NCBI GenBank assembly: GCA_015231435.1
Contig: JADGBN010000003.1
Location: 1-60,568 of the forward strand
Origin: Gammaproteobacteria bacterium
GTDB lineage: Bacteria > Pseudomonadota > Gammaproteobacteria > Thiohalomonadales > Thiohalomonadaceae
Reading direction: 5' to 3'
Length of the DNA: 60,568 nt
The notes below the pieces were generated by a model. The model searched no databases. It was not told the origin of the DNA and was given only the letters and a program-made list of their open reading frames with translations. Shown here one piece after another: positions 33,038 through 44,869 of the stretch. Positions within the stretch are counted from its first letter, which is position 1. The number at the start of each line of letters is the position of its first letter. Made by a program: the position numbers and the translations under genes.

Positions 33038-33367
33038 ATGAAAATGAGTCGTTTGGCAATGGTTGCCACGCTGGTTGCAGGTTTTGGTTTTGCGGGTCAG
33101 GCAGCTGCCCTGGATGGCAAAGCGCTTTATGAAAATCCGGCGAAAGGTGGCTGCTTTACTTGCCATGGTAAAGATGCCAAAACGCCGCTAATGCCCCAGT
33201 ATCCTAAGCTGGCGGGTCAGAACGCCGCCTATCTTGTGCAGCAGTTTACCGATATTAAAAGCGGCAAGCGCAACAATGGCATGACTGCGGTAATGAAAGG
33301 GATTACCGGTATGGTGAGTGATGAAGAGGTTAAAGCGATCTCTGAGTATATCGCTACCCTGAATTAG
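33038..33367 (+). CDS. Class I cytochrome c (c553-like)
   Basis: 109 aa; signal peptide, GGCFTCHGKDAKTPLMPQYPKLAGQNAAYLVQQFTDIKSGKR. Confidence 0.92.
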   Translation: MKMSRLAMVATLVAGFGFAGQAAALDGKALYENPAKGGCFTCHGKDAKTPLMPQYPKLAGQNAAYLVQQFTDIKSGKRNNGMTAVMKGITGMVSDEEVKAISEYIATLN

Positions 33368-33478
33368 GCAACTGCCTAATTTTGGCATTATGGATTGGCT
33401 GGCACTGCCGATTTTGCGACGGTCGCCAGCCAACCCCTCCACGCCTCACTTTTAAATAGTCCATATCCCCTATCGTTC

Positions 33479-33970
33479 ATGAGTTCACGCCAACAGCTTA
33501 TTGCGGCACTGCTTCTGATACTATTGGTGCTGGTTGCTGCCGCAGCCCAACATTGGTTAGGGGCAAAAGCTGAGCTTGTAGAGGTTGAGCGTCTGGCGCC
33601 GGTTGCTGAGGCGGTATGCGATTTGCAGCAGCAGGCCTGTTCTGCCCGCTTTAGTGACGGGCGTGAAGTGGTGCTGGCGATCACCCCGCGACCGGTGGTG
33701 GTGCTGCAACCCCTGACAGTTAAGGCGACGCTGGTTGGCCGTCCTGCCGATGAGGCGGTTATCGACTTTAAGGGGCTGGAGATGAATATGGGTGAGAACC
33801 GTTTTGCCCTGCAAGCAGGTGAGGGTTCCACTTATCAGGGCGAGGCACAGCTGCCGATCTGCGTGCGCAATCGCATGGCGTGGCAGGCCGAACTCCTGCT
33901 GCGTAATGGCGACGAGGTGGTCGTGGCGCCGTTTCAGTTTACCACCTACAGCGCGGGAGGCGGGCAGTGA
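33479..33970 (+). CDS. Membrane-anchored periplasmic hypothetical protein upstream of SCO
   Basis: MSSRQQLIAALLLILLVLVAAAAQHW; 4-nt overlap with the SCO gene. Confidence 0.7.
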   Translation: MSSRQQLIAALLLILLVLVAAAAQHWLGAKAELVEVERLAPVAEAVCDLQQQACSARFSDGREVVLAITPRPVVVLQPLTVKATLVGRPADEAVIDFKGLEMNMGENRFALQAGEGSTYQGEAQLPICVRNRMAWQAELLLRNGDEVVVAPFQFTTYSAGGGQ

Positions 33971-34563
33971 GGCGCAAGCTGATGCCACTGCTGCTTATTG
34001 TCGCAACAGGGTTGCTGGCGCTGGCGATCTTTTTTCCTGCGGCACCGTCGCTCACCTTAATGAACACCAAAGCATCACCGCGTGGTGGAGATTTTACCCT
34101 GCAGGGGGTAGCGGGTGCGGTCTCCCTGTCACAGTTTCGCGGGCAGGTGGTGCTGCTCTATTTTGGTTATACCTCCTGTCCCGATATCTGTCCGATGTCT
34201 TTAGGTGTGATGAGCACCGCGCTGGCGCAGCTTAGCGAAGCGGAGCAGCAGCAGCTTCAGGGGATCTTTATTAGTGTCGATCCGGGGCGGGACAGCGTGG
34301 CAATACTTGATGATTATGTCACTTACTTCTCACCTCGGATGCTAGGGTTAACCGGCAGTGCAGATCAGGTAGCGGCGGTTGCGCGGCAGTATGGTGTCGC
34401 CTATCAGCTGGGTGAGGCCGATGCCAGCGGCAACTACAGCGTTGATCATGCCAGTATTTTTCACCTTATCGGGCGCGATGGTGAACTGGTTGAGGCGCTC
34501 GGGCATCTCACTACCCCTGAGGTGCTGTTAAGGCAGCTGCGCCAGCTGCTGGCAGAGCGCTAA
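33967..34563 (+). CDS. SCO1/SenC family protein
   Basis: 198 aa; VVLLYFGYTSCPDICPMSLGVMS, FISVDPGRDS, VDHASIFHLI. Confidence 0.92.
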   Translation: MRRKLMPLLLIVATGLLALAIFFPAAPSLTLMNTKASPRGGDFTLQGVAGAVSLSQFRGQVVLLYFGYTSCPDICPMSLGVMSTALAQLSEAEQQQLQGIFISVDPGRDSVAILDDYVTYFSPRMLGLTGSADQVAAVARQYGVAYQLGEADASGNYSVDHASIFHLIGRDGELVEALGHLTTPEVLLRQLRQLLAER

Positions 34564-34565
34564 CC

Positions 34566-35348
34566 ATGCTACTGCTGCTCTCCCCGGCAAAAAAACTCGA
34601 CGAAGTTTCGCCTGCCCCTGCGGTGTGGCAGCAGCTTAAGGCGACCACACCCCAGTTTCTTGAAGAGAGCCAGCTGCTGATTAACCAATTAAGCCGTTGT
34701 CACTATCTCGATTTAATGGAGTTAATGAAAATAAGCCGCCCTTTGGCGGAGCTTAATCTGCAGCGCTATCTCACCTTTGCACCGCCGTTTACCGTGGCGC
34801 AACAGCGTCAGGCGCTGCGTCTGTTTAAGGGGGATGTTTATAGCGGGCTTGCGGTTGCTGACTTTAGCGTCGCAGATCTCACCTTTGCCCAGCAGCATCT
34901 GCGCATTCTTTCGGGGCTTTACGGCCTGTTGCGCCCCCTTGATTTAATGCATCCCTACCGTCTTGAGATGGGAACCCCACTGGCAACAGCGCGCGGACGA
35001 AACCTCTATCAGTTTTGGGGCAGCAGCCTAAGTGTGGCGATAGATGAGATTCTGCAGCAGCAGGAAAATCCGCTGCTGTTAAATTTAGCCTCTGCGGAGT
35101 ACTTTAAGGCAGTGAAACCCGACGAGATTAAGGCACCGCTGGTGAATGTCCATTTTCAGCAGCAACAGGGTGACGGTTATCGGGTTATTGGGATTTACGC
35201 CAAACGCGCGCGGGGCTTGATGAGTCGTTATATTATTAAAAACCGCATTGATAGCCTTGAGGCGGTGAAAACATTTACTGACGGGGGCTACCACTTTAAT
35301 GCCGCGCTCTCCAATGAGCGCGACCTCTATTTTCAGCGGGAGTTGTAG
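34566..35348 (+). CDS. yaaA: Peroxide stress protein YaaA
   Basis: 260 aa; MLLLLSPAKKLDEVSPAP, LSGLYGLLRPLDLMHPYRLEMGTPL. Confidence 0.94.
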   Translation: MLLLLSPAKKLDEVSPAPAVWQQLKATTPQFLEESQLLINQLSRCHYLDLMELMKISRPLAELNLQRYLTFAPPFTVAQQRQALRLFKGDVYSGLAVADFSVADLTFAQQHLRILSGLYGLLRPLDLMHPYRLEMGTPLATARGRNLYQFWGSSLSVAIDEILQQQENPLLLNLASAEYFKAVKPDEIKAPLVNVHFQQQQGDGYRVIGIYAKRARGLMSRYIIKNRIDSLEAVKTFTDGGYHFNAALSNERDLYFQREL

Positions 35349-35381
35349 GGCGCCCGCTTGGCACCCCGTTTGAGCCACAGC

Positions 35382-36188
35382 CTAACGCCGTAACTCCTCT
35401 GTTAAATGGGGGGTAATGGTGCTGAGCATGGCGGCAAAGACCTTCGGGCTGGCCGCAAGAATGTTGCCACTGTTCAGGTAGTTATCACCGCCGGTGAAGT
35501 CGCCGACGATGCCTCCCGCCTCACGCACCAGAAGCACACCAGCCGCAATATCCCACGGGCTCAGACCAATCTCCCAAAAGCCGTCAATGCGTCCTGCGGC
35601 GACATAGGCCAAATCAAGCGCTGCCGATCCCGGGCGGCGAATTCCCGCCGTTTCAACCAGCAGCGCCTTAAAGGTGGCGAGATAGGCGTCAAGGTGTTGA
35701 TGATCGCGAAAGGGGAAGCCGGTGCCGAGCAGCCCACCCTGCAGGGAGCGGCGGCTGCTTACCCGAATCCGACGGTTATTAAGCTGTGCGCCATCACCGC
35801 GAGAGGCGGTAAAAAGCTCTTCACTAATCGGATTGTAAACAACGGCTACCTCCGGTTGGTTATCGCGTTGCAGACCGATGGAGACGGCAAAGTGGGGAAA
35901 ACCGTGGAGAAAGTTGGTGGTGCCATCCAGCGGATCAATAATCCAGCGAAAGTGGCTATGACCATTGCTACCACTGTCGCCACTCTCCTCGGCTAAGACG
36001 CCGTGATCGGGGTAGGCTTTGCGAATCGTGCGCAGAATCTCATCTTCAGCCATGCGATCCACTTCGCTGACATAGTCGTTATTCGCCTTTTGGGTGACGT
36101 TAAGCTCATCAAGGCGGCTAAAGGCGCGACGAATGATGTTACCACTGCTACGGGCAGCGGTAATGGCGATGTTTAACATCGGATGCAT
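35382..36188 (-). CDS. suhB: Inositol monophosphatase family protein SuhB
   Basis: MHPMLNIAITAARSSGNIIRRAF..., EESGDSG, IIDPLDGTTNFLHGFPHFAVSIGL. Confidence 0.92.
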   Translation of the reverse strand: MHPMLNIAITAARSSGNIIRRAFSRLDELNVTQKANNDYVSEVDRMAEDEILRTIRKAYPDHGVLAEESGDSGSNGHSHFRWIIDPLDGTTNFLHGFPHFAVSIGLQRDNQPEVAVVYNPISEELFTASRGDGAQLNNRRIRVSSRRSLQGGLLGTGFPFRDHQHLDAYLATFKALLVETAGIRRPGSAALDLAYVAAGRIDGFWEIGLSPWDIAAGVLLVREAGGIVGDFTGGDNYLNSGNILAASPKVFAAMLSTITPHLTEELRR

Positions 36189-36247
36189 GAGTAACTCCCG
36201 AATATAAGCTACTGTTAATGGAGGGAGGAAGATTGTACCATTGATGG

Positions 36248-37033
36248 ATGAACAACTTGGCACCGATAGCTGAAGAAGTGGCGCAATATTTTCCGCAAAT
36301 CCGCATTGTGCTGGTGGAGACCTCGCACCCTGGAAATATCGGCGGTGTGGCGCGCGCCATGAAAAATATGGGATTGAGGGATCTGGTGCTGGTGAACCCG
36401 CTGTTATTCCCGGATGAGCAGGCGACCTCGCGGGCGTCGGGCGCAGAAGATCTGCTGCACAGCGCTGTTGTCGTTAGCGATCTGGTGAGCGCTATCGCTG
36501 GCTGCCGCCAGGTGATTGGCGCCAGCGCACGTCTGCGCTCGTTACCGTTGCCGATTGTGACGCCAAGGCAAACGGCGGCGCTGCTGTCGCAACCCCCCTT
36601 TAGTCGCGAAGATCGGGTTGCCGTGGTTTTTGGCCGCGAGCGTTCAGGGCTGACCAATGATGAGCTGGCAAGCTGTAACTCGCTGTTACATATCCCGACC
36701 TCGCCGGACTTTAGCTCACTCAATCTGGCGGCAGCGGTACAGGTGGTCTGTTATGAGTTTTTTGTTGCTGCCAGTGATACTACCACCATTGCTTCACGGG
36801 TCAATTTTCAGCGTCAGCAGCAAGCGCATGAGCTTGCGATGGCAGATGATATTGAACGCTTTTATGAGCATCTGGAAAAGACCTTGTGGGCAGTTGAGTT
36901 TTTTGATCCCAACCATCCGGGGCAGTTAATGCGGCGGATACGGCGGCTCTTTAACCGGGTCGCCCTTGAGCGGGTGGAACTTAATATATTGCGCGGCATA
37001 TTGAGTGCCGTGATGGCAAAAATTCACTCATAG
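36248..37033 (+). CDS. trmJ: tRNA (cytidine/uridine-2'-O-)-methyltransferase TrmJ
   Basis: 261 aa; [48 protein letters not shown]. Confidence 0.94.
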   Translation: MNNLAPIAEEVAQYFPQIRIVLVETSHPGNIGGVARAMKNMGLRDLVLVNPLLFPDEQATSRASGAEDLLHSAVVVSDLVSAIAGCRQVIGASARLRSLPLPIVTPRQTAALLSQPPFSREDRVAVVFGRERSGLTNDELASCNSLLHIPTSPDFSSLNLAAAVQVVCYEFFVAASDTTTIASRVNFQRQQQAHELAMADDIERFYEHLEKTLWAVEFFDPNHPGQLMRRIRRLFNRVALERVELNILRGILSAVMAKIHS

Positions 37034-37041
37034 AGGGTGTT

Positions 37042-37851
37042 ATGTTTAGACGTCTAAAAGAGGATGTTCAGTCGGTTTTTGATCGTGACCCCGCAGCACG
37101 CACTATTTTTGAGGTGCTAACCACCTATCCGGGACTGCATGCGCTGCTGCTGCATCGGCTTGCGCACCGTCTCTGGGGCTGGCGCTGGTACTGGCTGGCG
37201 CGGTTTATTGGTTACTTTTCACGCTGGTTAACGGGCATTGAGATCCACCCAGGCGCGGTACTGGGGCGGCGCTTTTTTATTGATCACGGGATGGGGGTGG
37301 TGATCGGCGAGACCGCCGTGGTCGGGGACGACTGTACCCTCTATCATGGGGTGACGTTGGGGGGAACCAGCTGGAATAAGGGTAAGCGTCACCCGACGCT
37401 GGAGGATGGTGTGGTGATTGGCGCCGGGGCCAAGATCCTCGGGCCGATCACCATCGGCCACGCTGCACGGGTAGGTTCCAATGCGGTGATTGTCAAGAAT
37501 GTCCCCCCGGAGACCACCGTGGTCGGTATTCCCGGACGTGTGGTTGCCCCCCGTGCCGCTGCGAATACGGTGGATGACAAGCGGCGTAAAATAGCCGAAA
37601 AGATCGGTTTTGACGCCTACGGTACCTCATCAGATATGCCCGATCCGGTCGCCCACGCGATTAACTGTATGCTGGATCACATTCACCTAATGGATCAGCG
37701 GATGGAGAAGATGTGTGGTGCGATTCGCAGCATGGGTGCAGAACTCGATATGGCGGCGCTGCCCGAACTGCGTAGTTGCGAGCTGAACTCCGGAGAGGAG
37801 CCGGTGCGACCGATGCAGCGCATTGATACCGGTGAGGCGAACGGCGGTTAA
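37042..37851 (+). CDS. cysE: Serine O-acetyltransferase
   Basis: 269 aa; [56 protein letters not shown]. Confidence 0.94.
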   Translation: MFRRLKEDVQSVFDRDPAARTIFEVLTTYPGLHALLLHRLAHRLWGWRWYWLARFIGYFSRWLTGIEIHPGAVLGRRFFIDHGMGVVIGETAVVGDDCTLYHGVTLGGTSWNKGKRHPTLEDGVVIGAGAKILGPITIGHAARVGSNAVIVKNVPPETTVVGIPGRVVAPRAAANTVDDKRRKIAEKIGFDAYGTSSDMPDPVAHAINCMLDHIHLMDQRMEKMCGAIRSMGAELDMAALPELRSCELNSGEEPVRPMQRIDTGEANGG

Positions 37852-37868
37852 CTCGGCGGGTCAATAAA

Positions 37869-37893
37869 TTAGTTGACTGTTTTACTATGAATA
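37869..37893 (+). promoter_or_regulatory. IscR type-1-like binding site overlapping the -35 of the iscR promoter
   Basis: TTAGTTGACTGTTTTACTATGAATA resembles E. coli IscR type-1 sites; TTGACT-N17-TAAGTT overlaps. Confidence 0.6.
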
Positions 37894-37964
37894 GGTAAGT
37901 TACATCGGCAACAGCGTTGTGAAAACTCATAACGATAATAACCATAACAGATTGACCTGGAGAT

Positions 37965-38432
37965 GTGATGCGACTGACAACTAAGGGGCGTTATGCGGTA
38001 ACCGCCATGCTTGATTTGGCGATCAATATGGAGAAAGGCTCCATTACCCTTGCGGAGATCTCCCAGCGTCAGGGCATTTCGCTCTCCTATCTTGAACAGC
38101 TTTTTGCCAAATTGCGGCGTCGCGGGCTGGTAGAGAGCTCACGCGGCCCTGGGGGCGGCTACCGTTTAAGCCGTCTGGCGAACGAGATCTCCGTCGCCGA
38201 GGTGATTACGGCGGTGGATGAGTCGATAGATGCGAGAAGCTGCAAGGGGGAGGGGAACTGTCGTGAGAATAACGGGCAGTGTCTGACCCACAATCTCTGG
38301 TGTGATCTAAGTGATCAGATTTTCGGCTTTCTCCAGGGTATTGATTTGGGACAGCTGGTGTTACGCGACAGCCAGTGCAGCGGTAAAAAGTTACGCAAAC
38401 GTGAGGCTGTCCGGCTTGGGATTGCCCCCTGA
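37965..38432 (+). CDS. iscR: Fe-S cluster transcriptional regulator IscR
   Basis: 155 aa; [55 protein letters not shown]; Cys cluster [14 protein letters not shown]. Confidence 0.96.
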   Translation: MMRLTTKGRYAVTAMLDLAINMEKGSITLAEISQRQGISLSYLEQLFAKLRRRGLVESSRGPGGGYRLSRLANEISVAEVITAVDESIDARSCKGEGNCRENNGQCLTHNLWCDLSDQIFGFLQGIDLGQLVLRDSQCSGKKLRKREAVRLGIAP

Positions 38433-38449
38433 ACAGTTGAGTAACGGCG

Positions 38450-39640
38450 ATTATCTACCTTGACCATAACGCCACCACGCCGCTTGCGCCAGCGGCGCTG
38501 GCGGCAATGCTCCCCTATTTAAGCGGTGAGGCAGGTGAGTTTGTCAACCCCTCCAGCGCTTCGCGGGCGGCGCGACGGGTACGCAGCGCCCTAGAGCATG
38601 CGCGTCAGCAGGTGGCAGATTTAGTCGCTGCCGAAGCCTCGGAGGTGATCTTTACCAGTGGTGGCAGTGAGGCAAATAATAGTGTACTAAATCACTTGGT
38701 TTTTGCCGATGCCAAGCCCATGTTGGCTGTAGGGTGTAGTGAACACCCTGCGGTAATGCTCGCGGCAGAACGTCTAGAGCAGCAGGGGGTTAACCTGCTG
38801 CGACTCGCTGCTGACCGTGATGGTCAGTTTGCGGAAGAGGCGCTGTTGCAGTGGCTGGAGACGATACCGCAAAGGGTGCGCTCTCAGAGTTGGTTATCGC
38901 TGATATACGCCAATAACGAAACCGGTGTATTAAGTCCGGTGGTGCGTTTTAGCGAATTGTGTCACCGTTACGGCGTGCGTGTTCATAGTGATGCGGTGCA
39001 GGCGGCGGGAAAGGTCGCGGTTAATTTTGCCGCCAGCGGCCTCACCGCCCTCTCCCTCTCTGCGCACAAGCTCTATGGTCCGAAAGGGATCGGGGCGCTG
39101 GTGTTACGCAACGGGGTGACCCTGCCGCCCCTCCTGTTGGGTGGCGGTCAGGAGCAACAGCGGCGTGCCGGCACCGAAAATGTCGCGGCAATTATCGGTT
39201 TTGGCGCAGCGGCGGCGTTGGCCGCCGCGACGCTGGCGAGTGAGCAGCAGCGTCTTGTCACCCTGCGTCAGCGGTTTGAGCAGGGGTTGCTGGCGCGTTG
39301 TCACGGCGCGTTAATTTTTGCGCAGCGTGCAGAGCGGTTGCCCAACACCACGCTCTTTGCCCTGCCCGGGGTGCATGGTGCAACCCTGGTCGAGATGCTC
39401 GATGCGGCAGGTTTTGTGCTCTCCAGCGGCTCTGCCTGTGGCAGTGCGCTGGCCAATGCCAACCCACGGCTGTTGGCGTTGGGTTATCGCGCCGATGAGG
39501 CGTTAGGTGCGGTGCGCCTCAGCATGGGGCAGCGCACGACACAGGATGATATTGAGCGGTTGCTGGAGGTGTTGGTGCGGTTGCAGCGACAGCTAGGCAG
39601 TATGGCTAACCAGATCCCACTAAATGGAGATGTACGATGA
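38450..39640 (+). CDS. Second cysteine desulfurase (NifS/IscS-like) with probable non-canonical start
   Basis: ATG ORF begins at 38507, but the in-frame upstream sequence encodes [21 protein letters not shown] Lys [12 protein letters not shown]; active Cys [11 protein letters not shown]. Confidence 0.85.
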   Translation: MIYLDHNATTPLAPAALAAMLPYLSGEAGEFVNPSSASRAARRVRSALEHARQQVADLVAAEASEVIFTSGGSEANNSVLNHLVFADAKPMLAVGCSEHPAVMLAAERLEQQGVNLLRLAADRDGQFAEEALLQWLETIPQRVRSQSWLSLIYANNETGVLSPVVRFSELCHRYGVRVHSDAVQAAGKVAVNFAASGLTALSLSAHKLYGPKGIGALVLRNGVTLPPLLLGGGQEQQRRAGTENVAAIIGFGAAAALAAATLASEQQRLVTLRQRFEQGLLARCHGALIFAQRAERLPNTTLFALPGVHGATLVEMLDAAGFVLSSGSACGSALANANPRLLALGYRADEALGAVRLSMGQRTTQDDIERLLEVLVRLQRQLGSMANQIPLNGDVR

Positions 39641-40857
39641 GCAAGTTACCGATCTACCTTGACTATTCAGCGACAACCCCCTGTGACCCCCGGGTTGCAG
39701 AGAAGATGTGTCACTATCTGACCCTGGAGGATGGTCTTTTTGGGAATGCCGCCTCACGCTCGCACCGTTATGGTTGGGATTCAGAAAAGGCGGTGGATGC
39801 GGCGCGGGAAGCTGTCGCGGCACTGCTTAATGCCGATGCCAAGGAGATTGTCTGGACTTCAGGCGCCACGGAGTCGAATAATCTTGCGATTAAAGGGGTG
39901 GCACAGTTCTACCAAAAGCAGGGTAAACATATTATTACTTGTAAAACCGAGCACAAAGCGGTGCTCGATACCTGTCGTCATCTGGAGCGTGATGGTTTTA
40001 CGATCACCTATCTTGATCCTGAAGCGAGTGGCCTGATTGACCTTGGCAAGCTTGAGGCGGCGATGCGTAGTGATACCATTTTGGTCTCGATTATGCACGT
40101 GAATAATGAGATAGGGGTGATTCAGGATATTGCGGCAATCGGTGCGCTCTGTCGTAGCCGGAAGATTCTCTTTCATGTCGATGCGGCGCAGAGCGCCGGT
40201 AAAATTCCGATTGACGTGCGCACTATGCAGGTCGATTTAATGTCGCTCTCCGCCCATAAGATCTATGGCCCTAAAGGGATGGGGGCGCTCTATGTGCAGC
40301 GTAAGCCACGGGTGCGTCTTGAGGCGCAGATGCATGGCGGTGGCCATGAGCGGGGAATGCGCTCAGGCACCCTAGCGACGCATCAAATTGTCGGCATGGG
40401 AGAGGCGTTTCGTATTGCCCGTGAAGAGATGGCCAAAGATAGCGCCCATGCGCTGCAACTGCGTCAACGTCTGCTTGATGGCATTAAGGATATGGAGGAG
40501 GTCTACATTAATGGTGACCTTGAACAGCGGGTGGCGGGCAATCTCAATATTAGTTTTAACTACGTCGAGGGTGAGTCGTTAATGCTGGCGCTGTCAGATA
40601 TCGCCGTCTCTTCGGGATCTGCCTGTACCTCCGCGAGTCTTGAACCCTCCTATGTGCTGCGTGCCATTGGCCGCAGTGATGAGTTGGCTCATAGCTCTAT
40701 CCGCTTTAGTTTCGGGCGGTTTACCACTGCGGCGGATGTTGATCACACCATCGAACTCCTGCGCAGCCGAGTTCAGAAGCTACGGGATTTGTCACCGCTC
40801 TGGGAGATGTATAAAGAGGGGATTGATCTCTCAACTATTCAGTGGGCGGCGCATTAG
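39637..40857 (+). CDS. iscS: Cysteine desulfurase IscS
   Basis: 406 aa; [60 protein letters not shown]. Confidence 0.97.
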   Translation: MSKLPIYLDYSATTPCDPRVAEKMCHYLTLEDGLFGNAASRSHRYGWDSEKAVDAAREAVAALLNADAKEIVWTSGATESNNLAIKGVAQFYQKQGKHIITCKTEHKAVLDTCRHLERDGFTITYLDPEASGLIDLGKLEAAMRSDTILVSIMHVNNEIGVIQDIAAIGALCRSRKILFHVDAAQSAGKIPIDVRTMQVDLMSLSAHKIYGPKGMGALYVQRKPRVRLEAQMHGGGHERGMRSGTLATHQIVGMGEAFRIAREEMAKDSAHALQLRQRLLDGIKDMEEVYINGDLEQRVAGNLNISFNYVEGESLMLALSDIAVSSGSACTSASLEPSYVLRAIGRSDELAHSSIRFSFGRFTTAADVDHTIELLRSRVQKLRDLSPLWEMYKEGIDLSTIQWAAH

Positions 40858-40899
40858 TTTGCGTTTGTCATTTATTTATTATCAGACGAGGTAACAGAG

Positions 40900-41310
40900 A
40901 TGGCCTACAGCGATAAAGTGATTGATCACTATGAAAATCCGCGTAACGTTGGCAGTTTTAGCAAAGACGATATGAATGTCGGTACCGGTATGGTGGGGGC
41001 TCCCGCCTGTGGTGATGTGATGCGGCTGCAGATTAGGGTGAGTGATGAGGGGGTGATCGAAGATGCCTGCTTTAAAACCTATGGTTGTGGTTCAGCTATC
41101 GCCTCAAGCTCACTGGTGACTGAATGGGTGAAGGGTAAAACCCTCGATGAGGCGGCGCTCATTAAAAATAGCGATATTGCCGCCGAGTTGGCGCTGCCAC
41201 CGGTAAAGATCCACTGTTCGGTATTGGCGGAGGATGCGATACGCTCTGCGATTACCGATCTTAAATCGAAAAAAGAGGCACGGGCGGGGGGCGCGTCACA
41301 TGGCGATTAG
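40900..41310 (+). CDS. iscU: Fe-S scaffold protein IscU
   Basis: [49 protein letters not shown]. Confidence 0.97.
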   Translation: MAYSDKVIDHYENPRNVGSFSKDDMNVGTGMVGAPACGDVMRLQIRVSDEGVIEDACFKTYGCGSAIASSSLVTEWVKGKTLDEAALIKNSDIAAELALPPVKIHCSVLAEDAIRSAITDLKSKKEARAGGASHGD

Positions 41311-41623
41311 TGTCACTGACAGTGCCGCAGAGCGGGTTGCGAAGTTTCTCGCCAATCGTGGTAAGGGGATTGGTCTGCGCCTTGGGGTGAAGACCTCCGG
41401 TTGCTCCGGTATGGCCTACGTGATTGAGTTTGCCGATGAGCTGGGTGAAGATGATTCGGTCTTTGAGGTGAAGGGGGTGAAGGTGATTATCGACGCCAAA
41501 AGCCTCGTCTATCTGGATGGCACCGAACTCGATTTCACCCGTGAAGGGCTGAATGAGGGGTTTAAGTTTAATAACCCCAACGCCAAAGATGCCTGTGGCT
41601 GTGGCGAGAGCTTTAATGTCTGA
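41300..41623 (+). CDS. iscA: Fe-S assembly protein IscA
   Basis: [17 protein letters not shown]..., [34 protein letters not shown]. Confidence 0.96.
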   Translation: MAISVTDSAAERVAKFLANRGKGIGLRLGVKTSGCSGMAYVIEFADELGEDDSVFEVKGVKVIIDAKSLVYLDGTELDFTREGLNEGFKFNNPNAKDACGCGESFNV

Positions 41624-42164
41624 TCCACTGCAACAGGATTACTTCACCCTGTTTAACCTTAAACCAGTCTATCGCGTTGCAGAGCCAGCGCTTAAGGCGC
41701 AATATCTGGCCCTGCAACAGCAGTACCACCCCGATCGGGCGGTTAATGCGGATAGTGCGGCGCAGACGCTGGCGGTACAACGGACAGCCTATATTAACGA
41801 TGCCTACCAGACGCTGAAGCACCCGTTAAAACGGGCAGCCTATCTGCTTGAGCAGCTGGGATACTCACTGCAAAGCGATGGTGGTGCTGCAAGCCGCGTT
41901 ATGGATCCCGACTTTTTGCTGCAGCAGATGACCCTGCATGAAGAGCTAGAGACATTGCGCCATGCCGACAATGCGCTGGATCGCCTAGTGGTTTTTCAGG
42001 ATAGCTTGCGGCGTGACGAAAAGGCGTTACAGCAGGAGCTGTTGCAGCTTTTTGACAACGGTAGTGCCACCGCACTCACACAGGCCCGTGAACGGGTGCA
42101 GCGGATGAAATTTTTACAACGGCTGCAGGAGGAGATTCTCGAGCTGGAGTCAACCCTTCTTTAG
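41616..42164 (+). CDS. hscB: Co-chaperone HscB
   Basis: [19 protein letters not shown]..., YHPDRAVN. Confidence 0.94.
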   Translation: MSDPLQQDYFTLFNLKPVYRVAEPALKAQYLALQQQYHPDRAVNADSAAQTLAVQRTAYINDAYQTLKHPLKRAAYLLEQLGYSLQSDGGAASRVMDPDFLLQQMTLHEELETLRHADNALDRLVVFQDSLRRDEKALQQELLQLFDNGSATALTQARERVQRMKFLQRLQEEILELESTLL

Positions 42165-42319
42165 GGGGTGCTCTGTGCAGCGGGTTATCCAACCAGTACA
42201 ATCGCGAACCCCATAATCATTGCAAAAGTAGCGTTAGACGGCAGAAAGGTGAACGCTGCGACACTGCATTTGTAAAGGGAAACGGTATCCCTTCACCTAC
42301 ATACTCTAAGAACTCTATT

Positions 42320-44191
42320 ATGGCACTACTACAGATAAGCGAACCCAATCAGAGCCCCGCACCGCATCAGCAGCGTCTCTCCGCCGGCATCGATCTTGGC
42401 ACTACCAACTCCCTCGTGGCAACGGTGCGCAGCGGCTTGGCAGAGACCCTTCCCGATGCGCAGGGACGGCATTTGTTGCCCTCGGTGGTGCACTATCGTG
42501 AAGATGGCAGTGTTAGTGTCGGTTACAGGGCGAAGAGTGGCGCGCAGGGCGATCCGCTCAATACCCTAAGCTCGACCAAACGCTTTCTCGGGCGTGGGGT
42601 GGCGGATGTTAAAACCCTGGGAACGCAGCTCCCCTATCACTTTGTCGATATTCATAACGGTATGCCGAAACTGCGCACCATTGCCGGTGATATCAGTCCG
42701 GTAGAGGTCTCCAGCGAGATTCTTAAGAGTTTGGCGCAACGGCTGCGCGATAGTTTAGGTGGCGAACCCGAGGGCGTGGTGATCACCGTACCGGCCTACT
42801 TTGATGATGCCCAGCGTCAGGCGACCAAAGATGCTGCGCGGCTGGCGGGCTTAAAGGTGTTGCGACTGCTTAACGAACCGACCGCAGCAGCGGTCGCCTA
42901 CGGGCTGGATCAGCGTACCGAAGGGGTGATTGCGGTTTACGATCTGGGTGGCGGTACTTTTGACTTCTCCATTTTGCGCCTTAACAAGGGGGTCTTTGAA
43001 GTGCTTGCGACTTCTGGGGATTCGGCGCTGGGCGGCGATGATATGGATCGTCTGATTGCCACCTGGTTAATGCAGCAGGCGGCCATTGCCGATGATGCGG
43101 ATCACCATCAGATGCGCCGACTGCTCGATGACGCCTGCCGTATTAAAGAGGCGCTGACCGATAGTGAAACCTTCGCATTTTCCATTGAAAAAGAGAACGG
43201 ACAATTTTGGGAAGGGGCGATGGATCGGGCGCAACTGCAACAGATTATTGACCCGCTTATTCGCAAAACCCTCATCCCCTGTCGCCGCGCCTTGAGTGAT
43301 GCGGGGCTGGATATCTCCGAGGTTGAAGAGCTGGTGATGGTCGGCGGTTCAACCCGCACGCCACGGGTGCGAGAGCTGGTCGGGGAGTTCTTTCAGCGCC
43401 AGCCACATATCGATATTGATCCTGACCGCGTGGTTGCCATTGGTGCGGCGATGCAGGCAGATGTGCTGGTGGGTAATAAGCAGGATAACCAGATGCTGCT
43501 GCTGGATGTTATCCCGCTCTCCCTCGGGCTAGAGATGATGGGGGGGCTGGCAGAGAAGATCATTCCGCGCAACACCACCATTCCCGCAGCGCGGGCGCAG
43601 GAGTTTACCACCTACAAGGATGGTCAGACCGCCATGGTGATTCATGTTGTGCAGGGGGAGCGGGAGCTGGTCAGTGACTGTCGCTCACTGTCACGTTTTG
43701 AGTTACGCGGCATTCCGCCGATGGCCGCCGGGGCAGCGCGGGTACGGGTCACCTTTCAGGTCGATGCCGATGGGCTGTTATCGGTCACCGCCCACGAAGC
43801 GACCACGGGGATCGAGAGTAGTATTCAGGTAAAGCCCTCCTACGGTTTAGGCGAGGAGGAGGTGGCGAGAATGATCACCGACTCGATGGCGCACGCCCGT
43901 GAAGATATGGATGCGCGCAATTTGCGGGAACAGACGGTAGAGGCAAATCGCGTGCTTGAGGCGTTGCAGGCGGCGCTGGCGATGGATGGGGAGCAGCTGT
44001 TATCAGTCGGTGAGCGTGCCACGATAGAGGCTTCAATGCAGCGTCTGCGAGATCGCCTGAAAGGGGATGACTGGACGGCGGTTAAAGCCGCGGTGAGTGC
44101 GCTTAACCACAATAGTACCGAGTTTGCCGCACGTCGCATGAATGCCAGTATTCAGATAGCCCTTGCCGGTCAGCAGATCGATAAACTATAG
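42320..44191 (+). CDS. hscA: Fe-S chaperone HscA (Hsp70 family)
   Basis: 623 aa; [34 protein letters not shown]. Confidence 0.96.
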   Translation: MALLQISEPNQSPAPHQQRLSAGIDLGTTNSLVATVRSGLAETLPDAQGRHLLPSVVHYREDGSVSVGYRAKSGAQGDPLNTLSSTKRFLGRGVADVKTLGTQLPYHFVDIHNGMPKLRTIAGDISPVEVSSEILKSLAQRLRDSLGGEPEGVVITVPAYFDDAQRQATKDAARLAGLKVLRLLNEPTAAAVAYGLDQRTEGVIAVYDLGGGTFDFSILRLNKGVFEVLATSGDSALGGDDMDRLIATWLMQQAAIADDADHHQMRRLLDDACRIKEALTDSETFAFSIEKENGQFWEGAMDRAQLQQIIDPLIRKTLIPCRRALSDAGLDISEVEELVMVGGSTRTPRVRELVGEFFQRQPHIDIDPDRVVAIGAAMQADVLVGNKQDNQMLLLDVIPLSLGLEMMGGLAEKIIPRNTTIPAARAQEFTTYKDGQTAMVIHVVQGERELVSDCRSLSRFELRGIPPMAAGAARVRVTFQVDADGLLSVTAHEATTGIESSIQVKPSYGLGEEEVARMITDSMAHAREDMDARNLREQTVEANRVLEALQAALAMDGEQLLSVGERATIEASMQRLRDRLKGDDWTAVKAAVSALNHNSTEFAARRMNASIQIALAGQQIDKL

Positions 44192-44203
44192 AAGGAGGAT
44201 AAG

Positions 44204-44542
44204 ATGCCGCAGATTATTTTTCTGCCGCACCCGCAACACTGCCCTGACGGTGCACTTATTGAGGTTGAGTCAGGTCAGACCATTTGTGATGCGGCGTTGG
44301 CAAACGGGATAGATATAGAACACGCCTGCGAAAAGTCATGTGCCTGTACCACCTGTCATGTCATTGTGCGTGAAGGGTTTGCATCGCTGAATGAAGCGAG
44401 TGAAAACGAGGATGATATGCTCGATAAGGCGTGGGGGCTGGAGGCTGAATCACGTCTTGCCTGTCAGGCGCAGGTCGGTAGCGAAGATCTGGTTGTCGAA
44501 CTGCCTAAATACACCATAAATATGGTTTCTGAACACCATTAG
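44204..44542 (+). CDS. fdx: ISC system 2Fe-2S ferredoxin
   Basis: 112 aa; EHACEKSCACTTCHVIVREGF, RLACQAQV. Confidence 0.95.
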   Translation: MPQIIFLPHPQHCPDGALIEVESGQTICDAALANGIDIEHACEKSCACTTCHVIVREGFASLNEASENEDDMLDKAWGLEAESRLACQAQVGSEDLVVELPKYTINMVSEHH

Positions 44543-44556
44543 CGAGGAGTAACGCG

Positions 44557-44757
44557 ATGTCTTACCGCTGGACTGATGTGCTTGATATTGCTATCTCACT
44601 GGATGAAGCGCACCCCGAGGTTGATCCACTGACGCTGCGTTTTACCGATCTGCACCGTTGGGTATGCCAGCTTGAAGCGTTTGACGATCTCCCCGAGCGC
44701 TCCAACGAAAAGATTCTTGAAGCGATCCAGATGGCCTGGATCGCCGAGCGGGAATAG
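44557..44757 (+). CDS. iscX: Fe-S assembly protein IscX
   Basis: 66 aa; YRWTDVLDIAISLDEAHPEVDPLTLRFTDLHRWVCQLEAF. Confidence 0.95.
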   Translation: MSYRWTDVLDIAISLDEAHPEVDPLTLRFTDLHRWVCQLEAFDDLPERSNEKILEAIQMAWIAERE

Positions 44758-44869
44758 CACGGCACGTTTTTGTTTTCAATCATACATTTTCAGGAATAAA
44801 GGGGTTATCATCCGCCACCGGGGTCATTGACAAGGCCGCGAATCAATAAAAATGATTTAAGGGGGGGCA

